Below are positions 51,490 to 59,781 of a DNA stretch of 64,000 nucleotides, one piece after another. Position numbers and translations under genes: made by a program. The notes under the pieces were generated by a model. It was not told where the DNA came from. It ran no database searches and saw only the letters and a program-made list of their open reading frames with translations. The stretch's first letter is position 1; each line of letters starts with the position of its first letter. The stretch is from Sporolactobacillus kofuensis (GTDB taxonomy: Bacteria; Bacillota; Bacilli; Bacillales; Sporolactobacillaceae). The stretch is taken from assembly GCF_042660205.1 (NCBI RefSeq), contig NZ_JBHSTQ010000001.1, positions 62,001-126,000 on the forward strand. Direction: 5' to 3'.

Positions 51490-52496
51490 CAGTTCCGTTC
51501 CTTCCTCTCCATATGAAAGTGCGCATAGGCTTGTTCCGTTGCAACACGTCCGCGGGGCGTTCTCTGAATAAAGCCAATTTGAAGCAGATAGGGCTCATGA
51601 ACATCTTCAATGGTATGGCGTTCTTCACCAATCGCAGCGGCCAATGTATCCAATCCAACCGGTCCCCCATGGAACTGGCCGATGATCCCGAGCAGCAGCT
51701 GGTGATCGACGCGGTCTAAGCCTGCTTCATCAACATGCAAACGTTTCAAACCATTACGTGCGGTTTTCTGATCAATAATACCGTCACTTTCCACTTGTGC
51801 GAAGTCACGTATACGCTTCAACAAACGATTGGCAATCCGAGGTGTACCACGTGAGCGGCGCGCAATTTCGAAGCATGCATCCTCTTCGATATCTGTGACC
51901 AACACTGAAGCGGTTCTCTTAATAATCATCGCCAACTCTTCCGGTGTATAGAATTGCAATCGGCTGATAACGCCAAACCGATCTCGAAGCGGCGGAGAGA
52001 GATATCCCGCACGAGTGGTCGCACCAACTAATGTAAAAGGCGGCAAGTTAATCCGTACTGAATGTGCGGTCTCATCTTTTCCAATGACAATATCCATACA
52101 AAAATCTTCCATCGCCGGATAAAGGATTTCCTCAACATGGCGTGGCAAGCGATGAATTTCATCGATGAAAAGCACATCACCGGGTTCAAGCGAAGACAGT
52201 ACTGCTGCAAGGTCTCCTGGGCGTTCAAGTGCCGGCCCTGAAGTTGTTCGAATACCAGCGCCCATCTCCGCTGCAATAATCATAGAAAGTGTCGTTTTTC
52301 CAAGGCCTGGCGGTCCATACAACAGTACATGATCAAGTGGTTCCTGCCTTTCTTTCGCTGCACGAATAAACACTTTTAGATTCTGTTTGATTTCTTCCTG
52401 ACCAATATATTGGTCAAGATCTGAAGGGCGAATGGACCGGTCAAGCCCTTGATCTTCAAGCATGGAGTCACTTGAAAGTAAATGATCGTCTTCCAA
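51489..52496 (-). CDS. ruvB: Holliday junction branch-migration ATPase RuvB
   Basis: 335-residue AAA+ motor that drives branch migration with RuvA. LRPSDLDQYIGQ-type start (here IRPSDLDQYIGQEEIK), Walker A YGPPGLGKTTLS, Walker B FIDEIHRL, sensor 1 GATTRAGYLSPPLRDRFG with the arginine finger, and the C-terminal winged helix ending in TPRGRVAT. It follows ruvA by 13 nt. No ruvC is present; Firmicutes use RecU instead. Confidence 0.97.
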   Translation of the reverse strand: MEDDHLLSSDSMLEDQGLDRSIRPSDLDQYIGQEEIKQNLKVFIRAAKERQEPLDHVLLYGPPGLGKTTLSMIIAAEMGAGIRTTSGPALERPGDLAAVLSSLEPGDVLFIDEIHRLPRHVEEILYPAMEDFCMDIVIGKDETAHSVRINLPPFTLVGATTRAGYLSPPLRDRFGVISRLQFYTPEELAMIIKRTASVLVTDIEEDACFEIARRSRGTPRIANRLLKRIRDFAQVESDGIIDQKTARNGLKRLHVDEAGLDRVDHQLLLGIIGQFHGGPVGLDTLAAAIGEERHTIEDVHEPYLLQIGFIQRTPRGRVATEQAYAHFHMERKERN

Positions 52497-52509
52497 AACA
52501 TCGCCCTCC

Positions 52510-53109
52510 TTAGCGTTTTGATAGTTGTTTCAGAGCTACTTTCACATAGTTTTCAGCAGATAGGTTCTGTTTTCTTAATTCTGGAACAACCTTGCGGATC
52601 TCACGTTCGGAATAACCGAGCATGGATAGAACATCAACGGCTTCAGCCAATGTGTTCTCCAGTTGTGTATCGGTTTCACTTTCCTTTGAAAGGGAAGGTT
52701 GAATCGAAAATTCTTTAAGTTTCCCTTTTAAATCAAGCACAATTTGTCCTGCGGTTTTACGACCAATACCCGGAAAACGTGTCAGAAATTTTTCGTCCTC
52801 TGCTTCGATAGCCTGAATCACCTCATCCGGATCACCCGAAGCAAGAATGGCCAGTGCATTTTTAGGACCGATTCCCGAAACAGAGAGTAATCGAACAAAA
52901 AGTTCTCGCTCTTCTCTTGTTTGGAACCCATAGAGCAGGCTTGCATCCTCACGTAAATACTGGTAGAGATAAACCTTTGTCTCTTTGTTCAGCAACGGCT
53001 GATAACTAAAGGGATTGGCACAAAGTATACGGTAGCCGAAACCACCATTTTCGATAACAATACCATTACCAGAGAGATACGTCAGAATGCCTTTGATATA
53101 ATCAAACAC
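52510..53109 (-). CDS. ruvA: Holliday junction binding protein RuvA
   Basis: 199-residue DNA-binding partner of RuvB. It has an N-terminal OB-fold (MFDYIKGILTYLSGNGIVIE), two helix-hairpin-helix motifs in the middle (LSVSGIGPKNALAIL and FPGIGRKTAGQIVLDL), a flexible acidic linker and the C-terminal RuvB-binding domain (VLSMLGYSEREIRKVVPEL). First gene of the ruvA-ruvB-yrzS-queA-tgt-yajC group. Confidence 0.96.
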   Translation of the reverse strand: MFDYIKGILTYLSGNGIVIENGGFGYRILCANPFSYQPLLNKETKVYLYQYLREDASLLYGFQTREERELFVRLLSVSGIGPKNALAILASGDPDEVIQAIEAEDEKFLTRFPGIGRKTAGQIVLDLKGKLKEFSIQPSLSKESETDTQLENTLAEAVDVLSMLGYSEREIRKVVPELRKQNLSAENYVKVALKQLSKR

Positions 53110-53218
53110 GAATTTAACCCCTCATCTATCGATAACTTCGATCTTTACTTAACCTTCGTCTATCATATCATAAGGCAGACGTTTGCCCCAAGAAAAACCA
53201 AATAGACGCTCAACCGAT

Positions 53219-53248
53219 AGAAAAGGACATTCGGAGTCGAATGTCCCA
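53219..53248 (-). terminator. Intrinsic terminator of yebC
   Basis: GGACATTCG pairs with CGAATGTCC (53225-53246), followed on the minus strand by TTTTCT. It lies 33 nt after the yebC stop and insulates it from ruvA. Confidence 0.88.
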
Positions 53249-53278
53249 TTAAGTCTATCCACATTATTTATTCAATCA

Positions 53279-54007
53279 TTAATCCTCATCAAGATTGCTG
53301 TAGATATCCTGAACATCATCGTTATCTTCAAGTGTTTCAATCAGAGTTTCCATCTTTTCCAGATCCGTACCCGTCAACGCTGTTTTTGTCGTTGGAATCA
53401 TCGTGACTTCAGCACGATCAATTTCATAACCTTTCTCTTCCGTCAACGATTTCCGAACATCCTCGAATGCTTCCGGTGTTGTTACGATAATAAAACGATC
53501 ATCCTCAGTTCTCATATCATCGGCACCGGCTTCAACAGCATCCATCATGACTTCGTCTTCATCCAGACCGTCCTTGGCTTCGATCTCAATAATTCCTTGT
53601 TTATCAAACAAGAAAGATACGCTCCCAGATTCACCAAGATTACCACCGCTTTTTGTAAAGGCGTGACGGATATCTGAAGCTGAGCGATTTCGATTATCCG
53701 TCAATACGTCAACCATGACAGCAACTCCGCCTGGTCCGTAACCTTCATAGGTAATCTCCTCATAAGTGACGCCATCCAAGTTACCAGTCGCTTTCTTGAT
53801 TGCCCGGGAAATGTTATCGTTTGGCATATTTGCACTTTTGGCCTTTTCGATTGCATGCCTCAAGCCGGCATTCATGCTCGGATCTCCGCCCCCATGACGG
53901 GCTTCAAGAAAGATATCCTTAGATAGCCGCATAAACACTTTTCCACGTGCGGCATCCATTGCATTTTTCTTATGTTGTATGTTATTCCACTTTGAATGTC
54001 CAGACAT
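53279..54007 (-). CDS. yebC: YebC/PmpR-family translation or transcription regulator (YrbC)
   Basis: 242-residue protein with the conserved start MSGHSKWNNIQHKKNAMDA, NADLRHAIEKAK-type stretch (here NAGLRHAIEKAKSANMP), YEGYGPGGVAVMVD and LTDNRNRSASDIRHAF. Members have been described as transcription regulators and, more recently, as factors that help ribosomes through polyproline stretches. ATG 54007 is fixed by the family start with GAGAGGAG upstream; a longer frame to 54076 lies over the leader. Confidence 0.92.
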   Translation of the reverse strand: MSGHSKWNNIQHKKNAMDAARGKVFMRLSKDIFLEARHGGGDPSMNAGLRHAIEKAKSANMPNDNISRAIKKATGNLDGVTYEEITYEGYGPGGVAVMVDVLTDNRNRSASDIRHAFTKSGGNLGESGSVSFLFDKQGIIEIEAKDGLDEDEVMMDAVEAGADDMRTEDDRFIIVTTPEAFEDVRKSLTEEKGYEIDRAEVTMIPTTKTALTGTDLEKMETLIETLEDNDDVQDIYSNLDED

Positions 54008-54080
54008 TGTCTTTTCTCCTCTCAAGATGATTGCGGGTTCGAACAACGTAAACTGTACAGAAAAAAACATAAACACTAAA

Positions 54081-54179
54081 AAGAGCCGGTCACAGCCGTA
54101 CCCCTGATGACCCCACTTTTTAGCGGGTTATGTTCCTCGCCATACGTTCAACGTACTCCGCAAAACTCATTCCGTTCCC
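54081..54179 (-). ncRNA. Candidate terminator-ended small transcript upstream of yebC
   Basis: Minus strand: TATAAT at 54185-54180, then about 100 nt with three hairpins. They are TACG-TTGAA-CGTA, CCCGC-TAAAAA-GTGGG, and a long GGTCA-CAG...CTG-TGACC stem followed by GGCTCTTTTT. The last is a plausible terminator or attenuator ahead of yebC. It matches no riboswitch class I can recall. The -35 region is poor (T-rich), so the promoter is doubtful. Confidence 0.45.
54120..54170 (-). CDS. Possible 16-codon leader or peptide ORF
   Basis: ATG at 54170 to TAA at 54120 encodes MSFAEYVERMARNITR. Hydrophobic residues at 3, 6, 7, 10 and 14 fall on one helix face and charged residues on the other, so the peptide could form an amphipathic helix. 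The ribosome site is weak (GGGAACGG). The stop codon lies inside the loop of the CCCGC/GTGGG hairpin, so translation would affect folding. No homologue is known to me; chance is a real alternative. Confidence 0.3.
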   Translation of the reverse strand: MSFAEYVERMARNITR

Positions 54180-54202
54180 ATTATACCCATTTTTTATACT
54201 AA

Positions 54203-54235
54203 AAAAAAGAGCAAGGGTTTGCCCTTGCTCTTTTC
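54203..54235 (-). terminator. Terminator of the safA-coxA operon
   Basis: AGAGCAAGGG (54208-54217) pairs with CCCTTGCTCT (54222-54231); A8 precedes and T4 follows. It lies 17 nt after coxA on the minus strand. Confidence 0.9.
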
Positions 54236-54251
54236 CTGGAACATACTTTAC

Positions 54252-54872
54252 TTATTTCGTGTTATTTTGAAATGGACGTTTGATTGCTTTGGAAAGGTCA
54301 TCCATGATCCCAACAATGTCTGAACGGACTTCTCGAGTGGCTTTTCCTGCATTAAAGTTGGCTTCTGTTGCCGTAATACGTTTGACATACCGTTTGTCGG
54401 TAGAGACCAGTACCTCACGATCACCGGCAAGTGGCAACACAGCTAAACGTACTTTTTTTCTAAGATTTGCGTAATTGTTCTGTCCTTTTTCAGGAATGGC
54501 ACCAATCGCTACATTATTCCCTGTCACAATAACATGAGCCTCTTTTATGCCCTTTACCGAATTCGCACGATCTGCGATCCGTTTCGCTAACCGTTTCTGA
54601 TCCGTGTAGCTGACCCTGTTAATTTGGTTACCATTACCATTAAAGTTTGTGTAGTCCGGTGATGTAGGCGGTACACCATTGGCATTCGGATTGTTATATC
54701 CCATTCCATTTGGATTGTTATACCCTGTGCCATTTGGATTGTTATACCCTGTGCGATAATTTACGTCACGTGGTGTTCCCGGTCGATTATAAGCAGCATT
54801 ATCTGCCTGACAGCCAGCAAGAAATGCGCTTAATGTCAGTACTGTTCCCAATTTCATAAATGCTTTTTTCAC
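54252..54872 (-). CDS. coxA: YhcN/YlaJ-type sporulation lipoprotein (CoxA-like)
   Basis: 206-residue lipoprotein: signal peptide with lipobox LSAFLAGC (Cys about residue 21), then three short repeats GYNNPNG (TGYNNPNGTGYNNPNGMG in outline), a linker, and a C-terminal YhcN/YlaJ domain (DQKRLAKRIADRANSVKGIKEAHV, quoted by its ends; VGIMDDLSKAIKRPF). In B. subtilis CoxA/YrbB is a spore cortex protein encoded after safA, the same arrangement as here. The start is GTG 54872 with AAAGGGGGAG upstream. Assignment to CoxA rests on context plus domain. Confidence 0.75.
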   Translation of the reverse strand: MKKAFMKLGTVLTLSAFLAGCQADNAAYNRPGTPRDVNYRTGYNNPNGTGYNNPNGMGYNNPNANGVPPTSPDYTNFNGNGNQINRVSYTDQKRLAKRIADRANSVKGIKEAHVIVTGNNVAIGAIPEKGQNNYANLRKKVRLAVLPLAGDREVLVSTDKRYVKRITATEANFNAGKATREVRSDIVGIMDDLSKAIKRPFQNNTK

Positions 54873-55022
54873 TTTTACTCCCCCTTTCACATTTAGCATG
54901 TGTGAAGAGGAGCTTTTTTACGCTTAAGAATTTTTTCCGTTTAATTAACAAAAATTAGAAGAAATAGGTGTCATTCATCCTACGTTAAACCCATTATCCC
55001 GGCGATTTTTGAACGAATGCTT

Positions 55023-56378
55023 TCATTCACGTTTTTTTGATGCTTCTGGTTGATAAATCGGTGCATTTGGATTTGACAATGCTGAATAGGGCATAGGCTG
55101 CGCTTGCGGCGGTTGATTTCCTGCATAATAACTTCCAACAGGCATTTGTGCATATGGAGAATAGAGTGTTGGCCCTCCACAATCCGTACATGGTCTCTTC
55201 GCTGCCGGCATGTATGGAGAAGAATAACCACCAACTTTTCCCGATCCTGCCGGGGATAATTTTCCTGTACTTGGTTTCATCATTGATGGATTACTTTGCG
55301 TCGATGCGCTCGCGTTTTGCGTATTCGACCAAGGAAGTGTTTTCGGCATTGTTTCACTTACACCTGCATAGGGCTGATCAAGCTTAATTGTTCCATGACT
55401 AACCGGATACTGAGGTTTATTCCCGCTCCATGGCGTCATCGGTGGATAATAGGGACTCATCTGCCCCATTTGAGTGGTCGGATGATAGGGATTCATTGGT
55501 GCGACCTGCGGTGTTGATTCGCCTGCCATGCTTGTCGGTTGAGGGTAACTCTTTGCATTATTTTCCTGCATCGCAGGACTCATGACATTTCCGCCACTTC
55601 CCATTGGATAATAAGGGTTGACACTTGCTCCCTGCATCATCGGATTCACAAAACTCCCCATAGTACCAGCTGCATTGCTTCCCGGGGTCATGGCAGGACT
55701 GATTAAACTGCCGCCATCGTCTGTGGGGTAATAAGGATTGAGCGCATTTCCCTGAGTTTCCGGACTAACCATCCCCCCAGTATTCGGATAGTATGGACTT
55801 GAGACTCCTTGGGAAGCAGGGCTAACTGCATTCCACATCGTACCTTGAGTCGCAGGACTAATGCCTGTTTGGCCATGAGGTCCCGAACTATTTGGATAAG
55901 CGTCTGCTCCCGATGTAGTCCAATTCTCTTGCATCATGGGATGCTTCGGATAAAAAATATTCGGATACTCTGTCGGTGCTGCTTCTGTACCTTGCAAACC
56001 TGTATTCGCCGATGGTTGTTGTGCTGTTGCTCCTAATGTAACGTTTGGTGTCATTGGCATTTGTTCTGGTGTTGGGGCAGGTGTTGGTGCTTCCATAGTT
56101 GGTTGTTGTTGGCTTGTTGGTTGTTGGTCAACCGGAGCTGATGGCACTTGTTGCGTCTGTGGTGCTTGAACATGTGGTGCCTCAGCTCGGTCATTTGCCT
56201 GAATAACTCGTTTGAGTGGCTGCTTTCCAATTGCTACTTTTACTTTCATCCCTTGTGTTAGCGATTCTTCGGATAATCCTGTATTCATTTTCCTAAATTC
56301 GTCAATGGTCATGCCATGCTTACGCGCAATTTCCGCCAATGTATCATCTTTTTGGACAACATATAGTTTCACGGTCAT
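55023..56378 (-). CDS. safA: SafA-like LysM spore coat/cortex morphogenetic protein
   Basis: 451 residues. The N-terminal LysM domain (YVVQKDDTLAEIARKHGMT, residues about 6-50) binds cortex peptidoglycan in SafA. The rest is low complexity: a Pro/Gln-rich segment (70-130), then about eight loosely repeated blocks of the type NPYYP...GG...SPAMQG, rich in Pro, Tyr, Gly, Met and Ser. A CTDCGG motif lies near the end. B. subtilis SafA is 387 residues and also has a repetitive tail that recruits coat proteins. AGGAGG lies 5 nt before the ATG. Confidence 0.8.
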   Translation of the reverse strand: MTVKLYVVQKDDTLAEIARKHGMTIDEFRKMNTGLSEESLTQGMKVKVAIGKQPLKRVIQANDRAEAPHVQAPQTQQVPSAPVDQQPTSQQQPTMEAPTPAPTPEQMPMTPNVTLGATAQQPSANTGLQGTEAAPTEYPNIFYPKHPMMQENWTTSGADAYPNSSGPHGQTGISPATQGTMWNAVSPASQGVSSPYYPNTGGMVSPETQGNALNPYYPTDDGGSLISPAMTPGSNAAGTMGSFVNPMMQGASVNPYYPMGSGGNVMSPAMQENNAKSYPQPTSMAGESTPQVAPMNPYHPTTQMGQMSPYYPPMTPWSGNKPQYPVSHGTIKLDQPYAGVSETMPKTLPWSNTQNASASTQSNPSMMKPSTGKLSPAGSGKVGGYSSPYMPAAKRPCTDCGGPTLYSPYAQMPVGSYYAGNQPPQAQPMPYSALSNPNAPIYQPEASKKRE

Positions 56379-56867
56379 TCATCCCTCCTGTGAAAGTCAT
56401 TTTATATATATGGCCGGTTTAGGCTTTTTGCCACTCTTTCCTTTTGAAAATTATGCGCAGAAGTTGTCTTTTGTTTATACTATAAGTAGCCAAACTTTCT
56501 CAGTGAGAAAAATTTGGTTAAGCGACGTTCTTGGCTGTCACTCTTTATGCAGCTTAAATCTTCATAGTTGTGCATCAATACCATCACTGACACTTCAGTT
56601 GCTGACATAAACGGGTGCGACCGTGGGTGATCCGGAAGCCTGATTGATCCGCTGTTTCGGGTCTCCCCGAACGCGCATCACTAGAGCCGGTCCGGCAGGA
56701 ATCTCGCACATTCGTGTTTGATCCTCTATTTTGACAAGGATTTTATATTTTCATTCAAGCGGTGTCCCACCGCCCCAAGTGAGTCATGAATGGTTCTGAT
56801 CTTTTTTAACAAGAAACTTCATGTCCTAACCGACCACAACACAAATGAACGATTGGAGTGTATCCCT
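56379..56867. other. 489-bp divergent intergenic region safA / niaR
   Basis: Contains a diverged copy of the GC-rich repeat (56601-56722) and the upstream regions of safA and niaR. An AT stretch CATATATATAAAATG lies just before safA on the minus strand and could include a sporulation-type -10 element, but I find no matching -35. NiaR often represses its own gene, but no operator can be identified by eye. Confidence 0.4.
56601..56722 (+). repeat. Highly diverged copy of the dispersed GC-rich repeat
   Basis: Shares the layout rather than long identity: a GC-rich start, CGGGTCTCCCCGAACGCGCATC in the position of GGGGTCTCACCTGCACGCTCATC, and CCGGCAGGAATCTCGCACATTCGTG against CCCGCTGGCGTCTCGCATCTTCGCTG, as compared in outline. 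Unlike the other copies it is not next to a terminator. Confidence 0.45.
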
Positions 56868-57404
56868 ATGACACAGGCAAAAGAGAAACGTATATCCGCT
56901 CAGGTACGCAGAAATTCAATCTTAAAGCGTTTGCAAAAAACATCAGATCCGATAAAGGGAAATGACCTTGCTGAATTCATGAACGTAAGCAGACAAGTGA
57001 TCGTTCAGGATATTTCTTTACTTAAAGCAGAGGGTCAGCCCATCATTGCCACTTCACAGGGTTACCTCTTATTAAATCAAGCACAAACAAATGGGATTAG
57101 AAAAATTGTCGCCTGCAATCACACTGTAAGCGAAACAGAAGATGAATTAACACGAATTGTGTCCTGTGGTGTAACTATTCTCAATGTAACCGTAGAACAT
57201 CCTTTGTATGGAGAAATAACACGTTCATTAATGATTCGCAATCGATCTGATGTCCAAAATTTTGTTCAGAATCTCGAAAGTACAGGTGCATCATTACTCT
57301 CATCATTGACAGATGGTGTCCACCTACACGAACTCGAAGCGGAGAAGCCTGAACAAATGGAAGAAGCAGTTCACTCATTAAAACAGGCAGGTTATCTGCT
57401 GTAA
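56868..57404 (+). CDS. niaR: Niacin-responsive NAD-biosynthesis repressor NiaR (YrxA)
   Basis: 178-residue repressor: N-terminal winged helix (RRNSILKRLQKTSDPIKG, NVSRQVIVQDISLLKAEGQPI) and a C-terminal 3H domain with its histidines in CNHTVSETEDEL, VEHPLYGEI and GVHLHELEAE. NiaR binds nicotinate and represses de novo NAD synthesis or niacin uptake genes. In B. subtilis it sits next to nadBCA; no nad gene is present here. ATG 56868 with GGAG 9 nt upstream is preferred over a start 78 nt earlier. Confidence 0.9.
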   Translation: MTQAKEKRISAQVRRNSILKRLQKTSDPIKGNDLAEFMNVSRQVIVQDISLLKAEGQPIIATSQGYLLLNQAQTNGIRKIVACNHTVSETEDELTRIVSCGVTILNVTVEHPLYGEITRSLMIRNRSDVQNFVQNLESTGASLLSSLTDGVHLHELEAEKPEQMEEAVHSLKQAGYLL

Positions 57405-57416
57405 CCCGCCTGTTTA
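57379..57416 (-). terminator. Hairpin shared by the 3' ends of obg and niaR
   Basis: AACAGGCAGGTTA (57382-57395 region) pairs with TAACCCGCCTGTT (57403-57415) and continues as TTTTAAT on the minus strand. It lies within the last codons of niaR and at the obg stop, so one hairpin probably ends both convergent transcripts. Confidence 0.8.
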
Positions 57417-58697
57417 GTCTGTATATTCAAATTCAAAATCCATGATCCGTACGGTATCTCCTTCAGTCACGCCTTTTGCCCTTAGTGCATCATCTACACC
57501 CATACCTCGCAATTGCCGTGCAAATCTTCGGATCGCTTCGTCATGCTGAAAGTTTGTCATTTTGAACAACAATTCAACTTTTGGCCCAGATACATTGAAT
57601 ACACCATCATCATCCCTCGAAATAACAAACGGTGCCTCTTCCTTTTCATAAGTATAGAGAGCCTTTTCATCTGTTGTTTCTTCCTCTTCTAAAGGAAATT
57701 CAGGAGTAGTTAAAATGCGATCATAAACAGCATTGATTAATGCTTTCAATCCTTCTTGAGTAACAGAAGAGATCGGAAAAACTGGAACATCAGGATCAAT
57801 TTTCTTTTTAAATTGTTCAAGATTCTTCTCTGAATCCGGCATATCCATTTTACTTGCAGCAATAACTTGTGGACGCTCAAGTAAGCGCAGCTGATAGCTC
57901 TTTAATTCTTCGTTAATTTTTAAATAATCTTCGTAAGGATCTCTTCCTTCGCTTCCTGACATGTCCACAACATGAATGATCACTCTTGTGCGTTCAATGT
58001 GACGCAGAAACTGATAACCGAGACCCGCACCGCTACTCGCACCTTCAATAAGACCAGGAAGATCAGCAAGAACGAAACTTCGCCCTTCATCAACCGAAAC
58101 AACGCCTAAGTTAGGAGCCAACGTTGTAAAATGATAAGCAGCGATCTTCGGTTTTGCTGAGGTTACAATGGATAATAACGTTGATTTCCCAACACTTGGA
58201 AAACCGACAAGTCCGGCATCAGCCAGTAATTTTAGTTCGAGCTGAACTTCTCGTTCAACCCCAGGCTCACCATTTTCAGAAATATAGGGTGCAGGATTTG
58301 CTGGCGTTGAGAAACGTGTGTTGCCACGCCCACCTCGTCCACCTGCAGCAATTACTGCAGTTTGACCATTCTCTGTCAAATCGGCAATCACTTCACCAGT
58401 TTCTTTATCCCGTACCACAGTACCTGGCGGAACCTGAACAACGAGCGAACTCGCACTTTTCCCATGTTGATTTTTGGTACGTCCGTTTTCACCTTTTTGA
58501 CCTTTAAAATGCCTTTTATAGCGAAAATCCATCAAAGTTCGTAGTCCTTCATTAACGGCAAACACAACATCGGCGCCTTTGCCTCCATCTCCACCAGCAG
58601 GACCACCGTCAGGTACATATTTTTCACGTCTGAAGGCAACCATTCCGTTTCCTCCGTCGCCGCCTTTAACGAATACATTTACTTGATCGACAAACAC
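57414..58697 (-). CDS. obg: GTPase Obg (CgtA)
   Basis: Essential ribosome-associated GTPase that in B. subtilis also influences sporulation and the general stress response. The 427-residue protein has a glycine-rich Obg fold (VKGGDGGNGMVAFRREKYVP ... GGRGGRGNTRF), then the G domain with G1 GFPSVGKST, G3 DLPGLIEGA, G4 SKMD and a C-terminal OCT domain. GTG 58697 (MFVDQVNVF) matches the usual N-terminus. It overlaps spo0B by 19 nt, as in B. subtilis. Confidence 0.96.
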   Translation of the reverse strand: MFVDQVNVFVKGGDGGNGMVAFRREKYVPDGGPAGGDGGKGADVVFAVNEGLRTLMDFRYKRHFKGQKGENGRTKNQHGKSASSLVVQVPPGTVVRDKETGEVIADLTENGQTAVIAAGGRGGRGNTRFSTPANPAPYISENGEPGVEREVQLELKLLADAGLVGFPSVGKSTLLSIVTSAKPKIAAYHFTTLAPNLGVVSVDEGRSFVLADLPGLIEGASSGAGLGYQFLRHIERTRVIIHVVDMSGSEGRDPYEDYLKINEELKSYQLRLLERPQVIAASKMDMPDSEKNLEQFKKKIDPDVPVFPISSVTQEGLKALINAVYDRILTTPEFPLEEEETTDEKALYTYEKEEAPFVISRDDDGVFNVSGPKVELLFKMTNFQHDEAIRRFARQLRGMGVDDALRAKGVTEGDTVRIMDFEFEYTD

Positions 58698-59233
58698 ATC
58701 GTCCACCTCACACTTCCATCACTGTCTGTATTTATCATATAGTGTTCAACCCATTGAAAAGATTGATTCACTGGCACCTTGCTTAATTGCTGTGAAGCTT
58801 TTTCTTTCTCCTGTAATTTTCCTTCAAAAATAAGAAGAATACGCAATTTCTCTTCCGTATCGAGCACAATCCGAACACTATTATTCCCCACTGGTGAAGA
58901 ACTTTCTTCAAGAAAAGCGAACAATTGCTGAAACATTTCTGTCAGATCGTCATCATACTGTGCAAGATTGTCTTCATGTCCAAGAACTTCATAAGTCAAT
59001 CGAAACGCATGAGATGAGGACCAACCATACTGCATGAGATAAACCGAGCAGTTTGGCAAGTGTAAATGCGACAGACGCGATTGCTGATTCAACTTTTGTG
59101 TGACTCGTCCGATAATTTCTTCTGCTTTATCCGGCTTCTTCAAAAAAAGATATCCTTTAATCAATTGAAGATCATTGAGAAAATCATGCCGAGCAGAACA
59201 CAATAAATCGACTTCATCCTTCGGATTGAACAT
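58679..59233 (-). CDS. spo0B: Sporulation phosphotransferase Spo0B
   Basis: Moves phosphate from Spo0F to Spo0A in the sporulation phosphorelay. The 184-residue protein has the phosphorylated histidine His16 in SARHDFLNDLQLIKGYL, helical-hairpin dimerisation segment LFLKKPDKAEEII, and a C-terminal degenerate kinase-like domain. The start is ATG 59233 (MFNPKDEVD), aligned with the family. The frame remains open far upstream but crosses the rpmA terminator. The first visible AGAGG is about 13 nt away, so translation may be weak. Confidence 0.85.
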   Translation of the reverse strand: MFNPKDEVDLLCSARHDFLNDLQLIKGYLFLKKPDKAEEIIGRVTQKLNQQSRLSHLHLPNCSVYLMQYGWSSSHAFRLTYEVLGHEDNLAQYDDDLTEMFQQLFAFLEESSSPVGNNSVRIVLDTEEKLRILLIFEGKLQEKEKASQQLSKVPVNQSFQWVEHYMINTDSDGSVRWTMCLSIK

Positions 59234-59393
59234 AGTACATTGCCAACCTCTCCAAAAAAATCCTATTTCTAAGTATATCAGAAATAGTCTGGTTCGGATT
59301 GAATTCGTGCCTAAACCCATTAGCCTCGATTCATTTTTTCGGATCCTCTGAGTGATTAGACACTTCTCCCCATTTTGAAGATAACAGAATAAA

Positions 59394-59444
59394 AAGGCGG
59401 CAGATGTCATTCTTTGCTTGAGCAAAAAAATCATCTGCCGCCTC
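59394..59444 (-). terminator. Terminator of the rplU-prp-rpmA operon
   Basis: GGCGGCAGATG pairs with CATCTGCCGCC (59396-59406 with 59432-59442) around a 25-nt AT-rich loop, followed on the minus strand by TTTTTATTC. It lies 28 nt after rpmA. Confidence 0.9.
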
Positions 59445-59471
59445 AAATTGCTATGTGCTTTAAAGGAGAAA

Positions 59472-59768
59472 TTACGCTTCTTTAACAGCTGCTACAGGAT
59501 AAACGCTAACTCTTTTACGAGCATGTCCGAACTTTTCGAACTTAACAACGCCGTCCACTTTGGCAAACAAAGTATCGTCACCGCCACGGCCAACATTTGT
59601 GCCCGGATAAATCTTCGTGCCGCGTTGACGATAGAGAATTGATCCACCTGTTACCAATTGTCCGTCTGCTCTTTTCGCACCCAGACGTTTTGAGATGGAA
59701 TCACGACCGTTTTTTGTACTGCCGACACCTTTTTTGGATGAAAAATACTGAAGATCAAGTTTAAGCAT
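59472..59768 (-). CDS. rpmA: Ribosomal protein bL27 with Prp-cleaved N-terminal extension
   Basis: 98 residues. The N-terminus MLKLDLQYFSSKKGVGS carries the extension found in Firmicutes, which the protease Prp removes after the Phe of LQYF-type motifs before the protein can work in the ribosomal A/P site region. The remainder (STKNGRDSISKRLGAKRADG, GSILYRQRGTKIYPG) is standard bL27. AAGGAGG stands 8 nt before the ATG. The gene for Prp lies immediately upstream. Confidence 0.97.
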   Translation of the reverse strand: MLKLDLQYFSSKKGVGSTKNGRDSISKRLGAKRADGQLVTGGSILYRQRGTKIYPGTNVGRGGDDTLFAKVDGVVKFEKFGHARKRVSVYPVAAVKEA

Positions 59769-59781
59769 GTTCAGCACCTCC

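Noticed and set aside
58679..59446. Spo0B with a 71-residue N-terminal extension
   Set aside because: The extension crosses the rpmA terminator hairpin and has no similarity to Spo0B; ATG 59233 aligns with the family.
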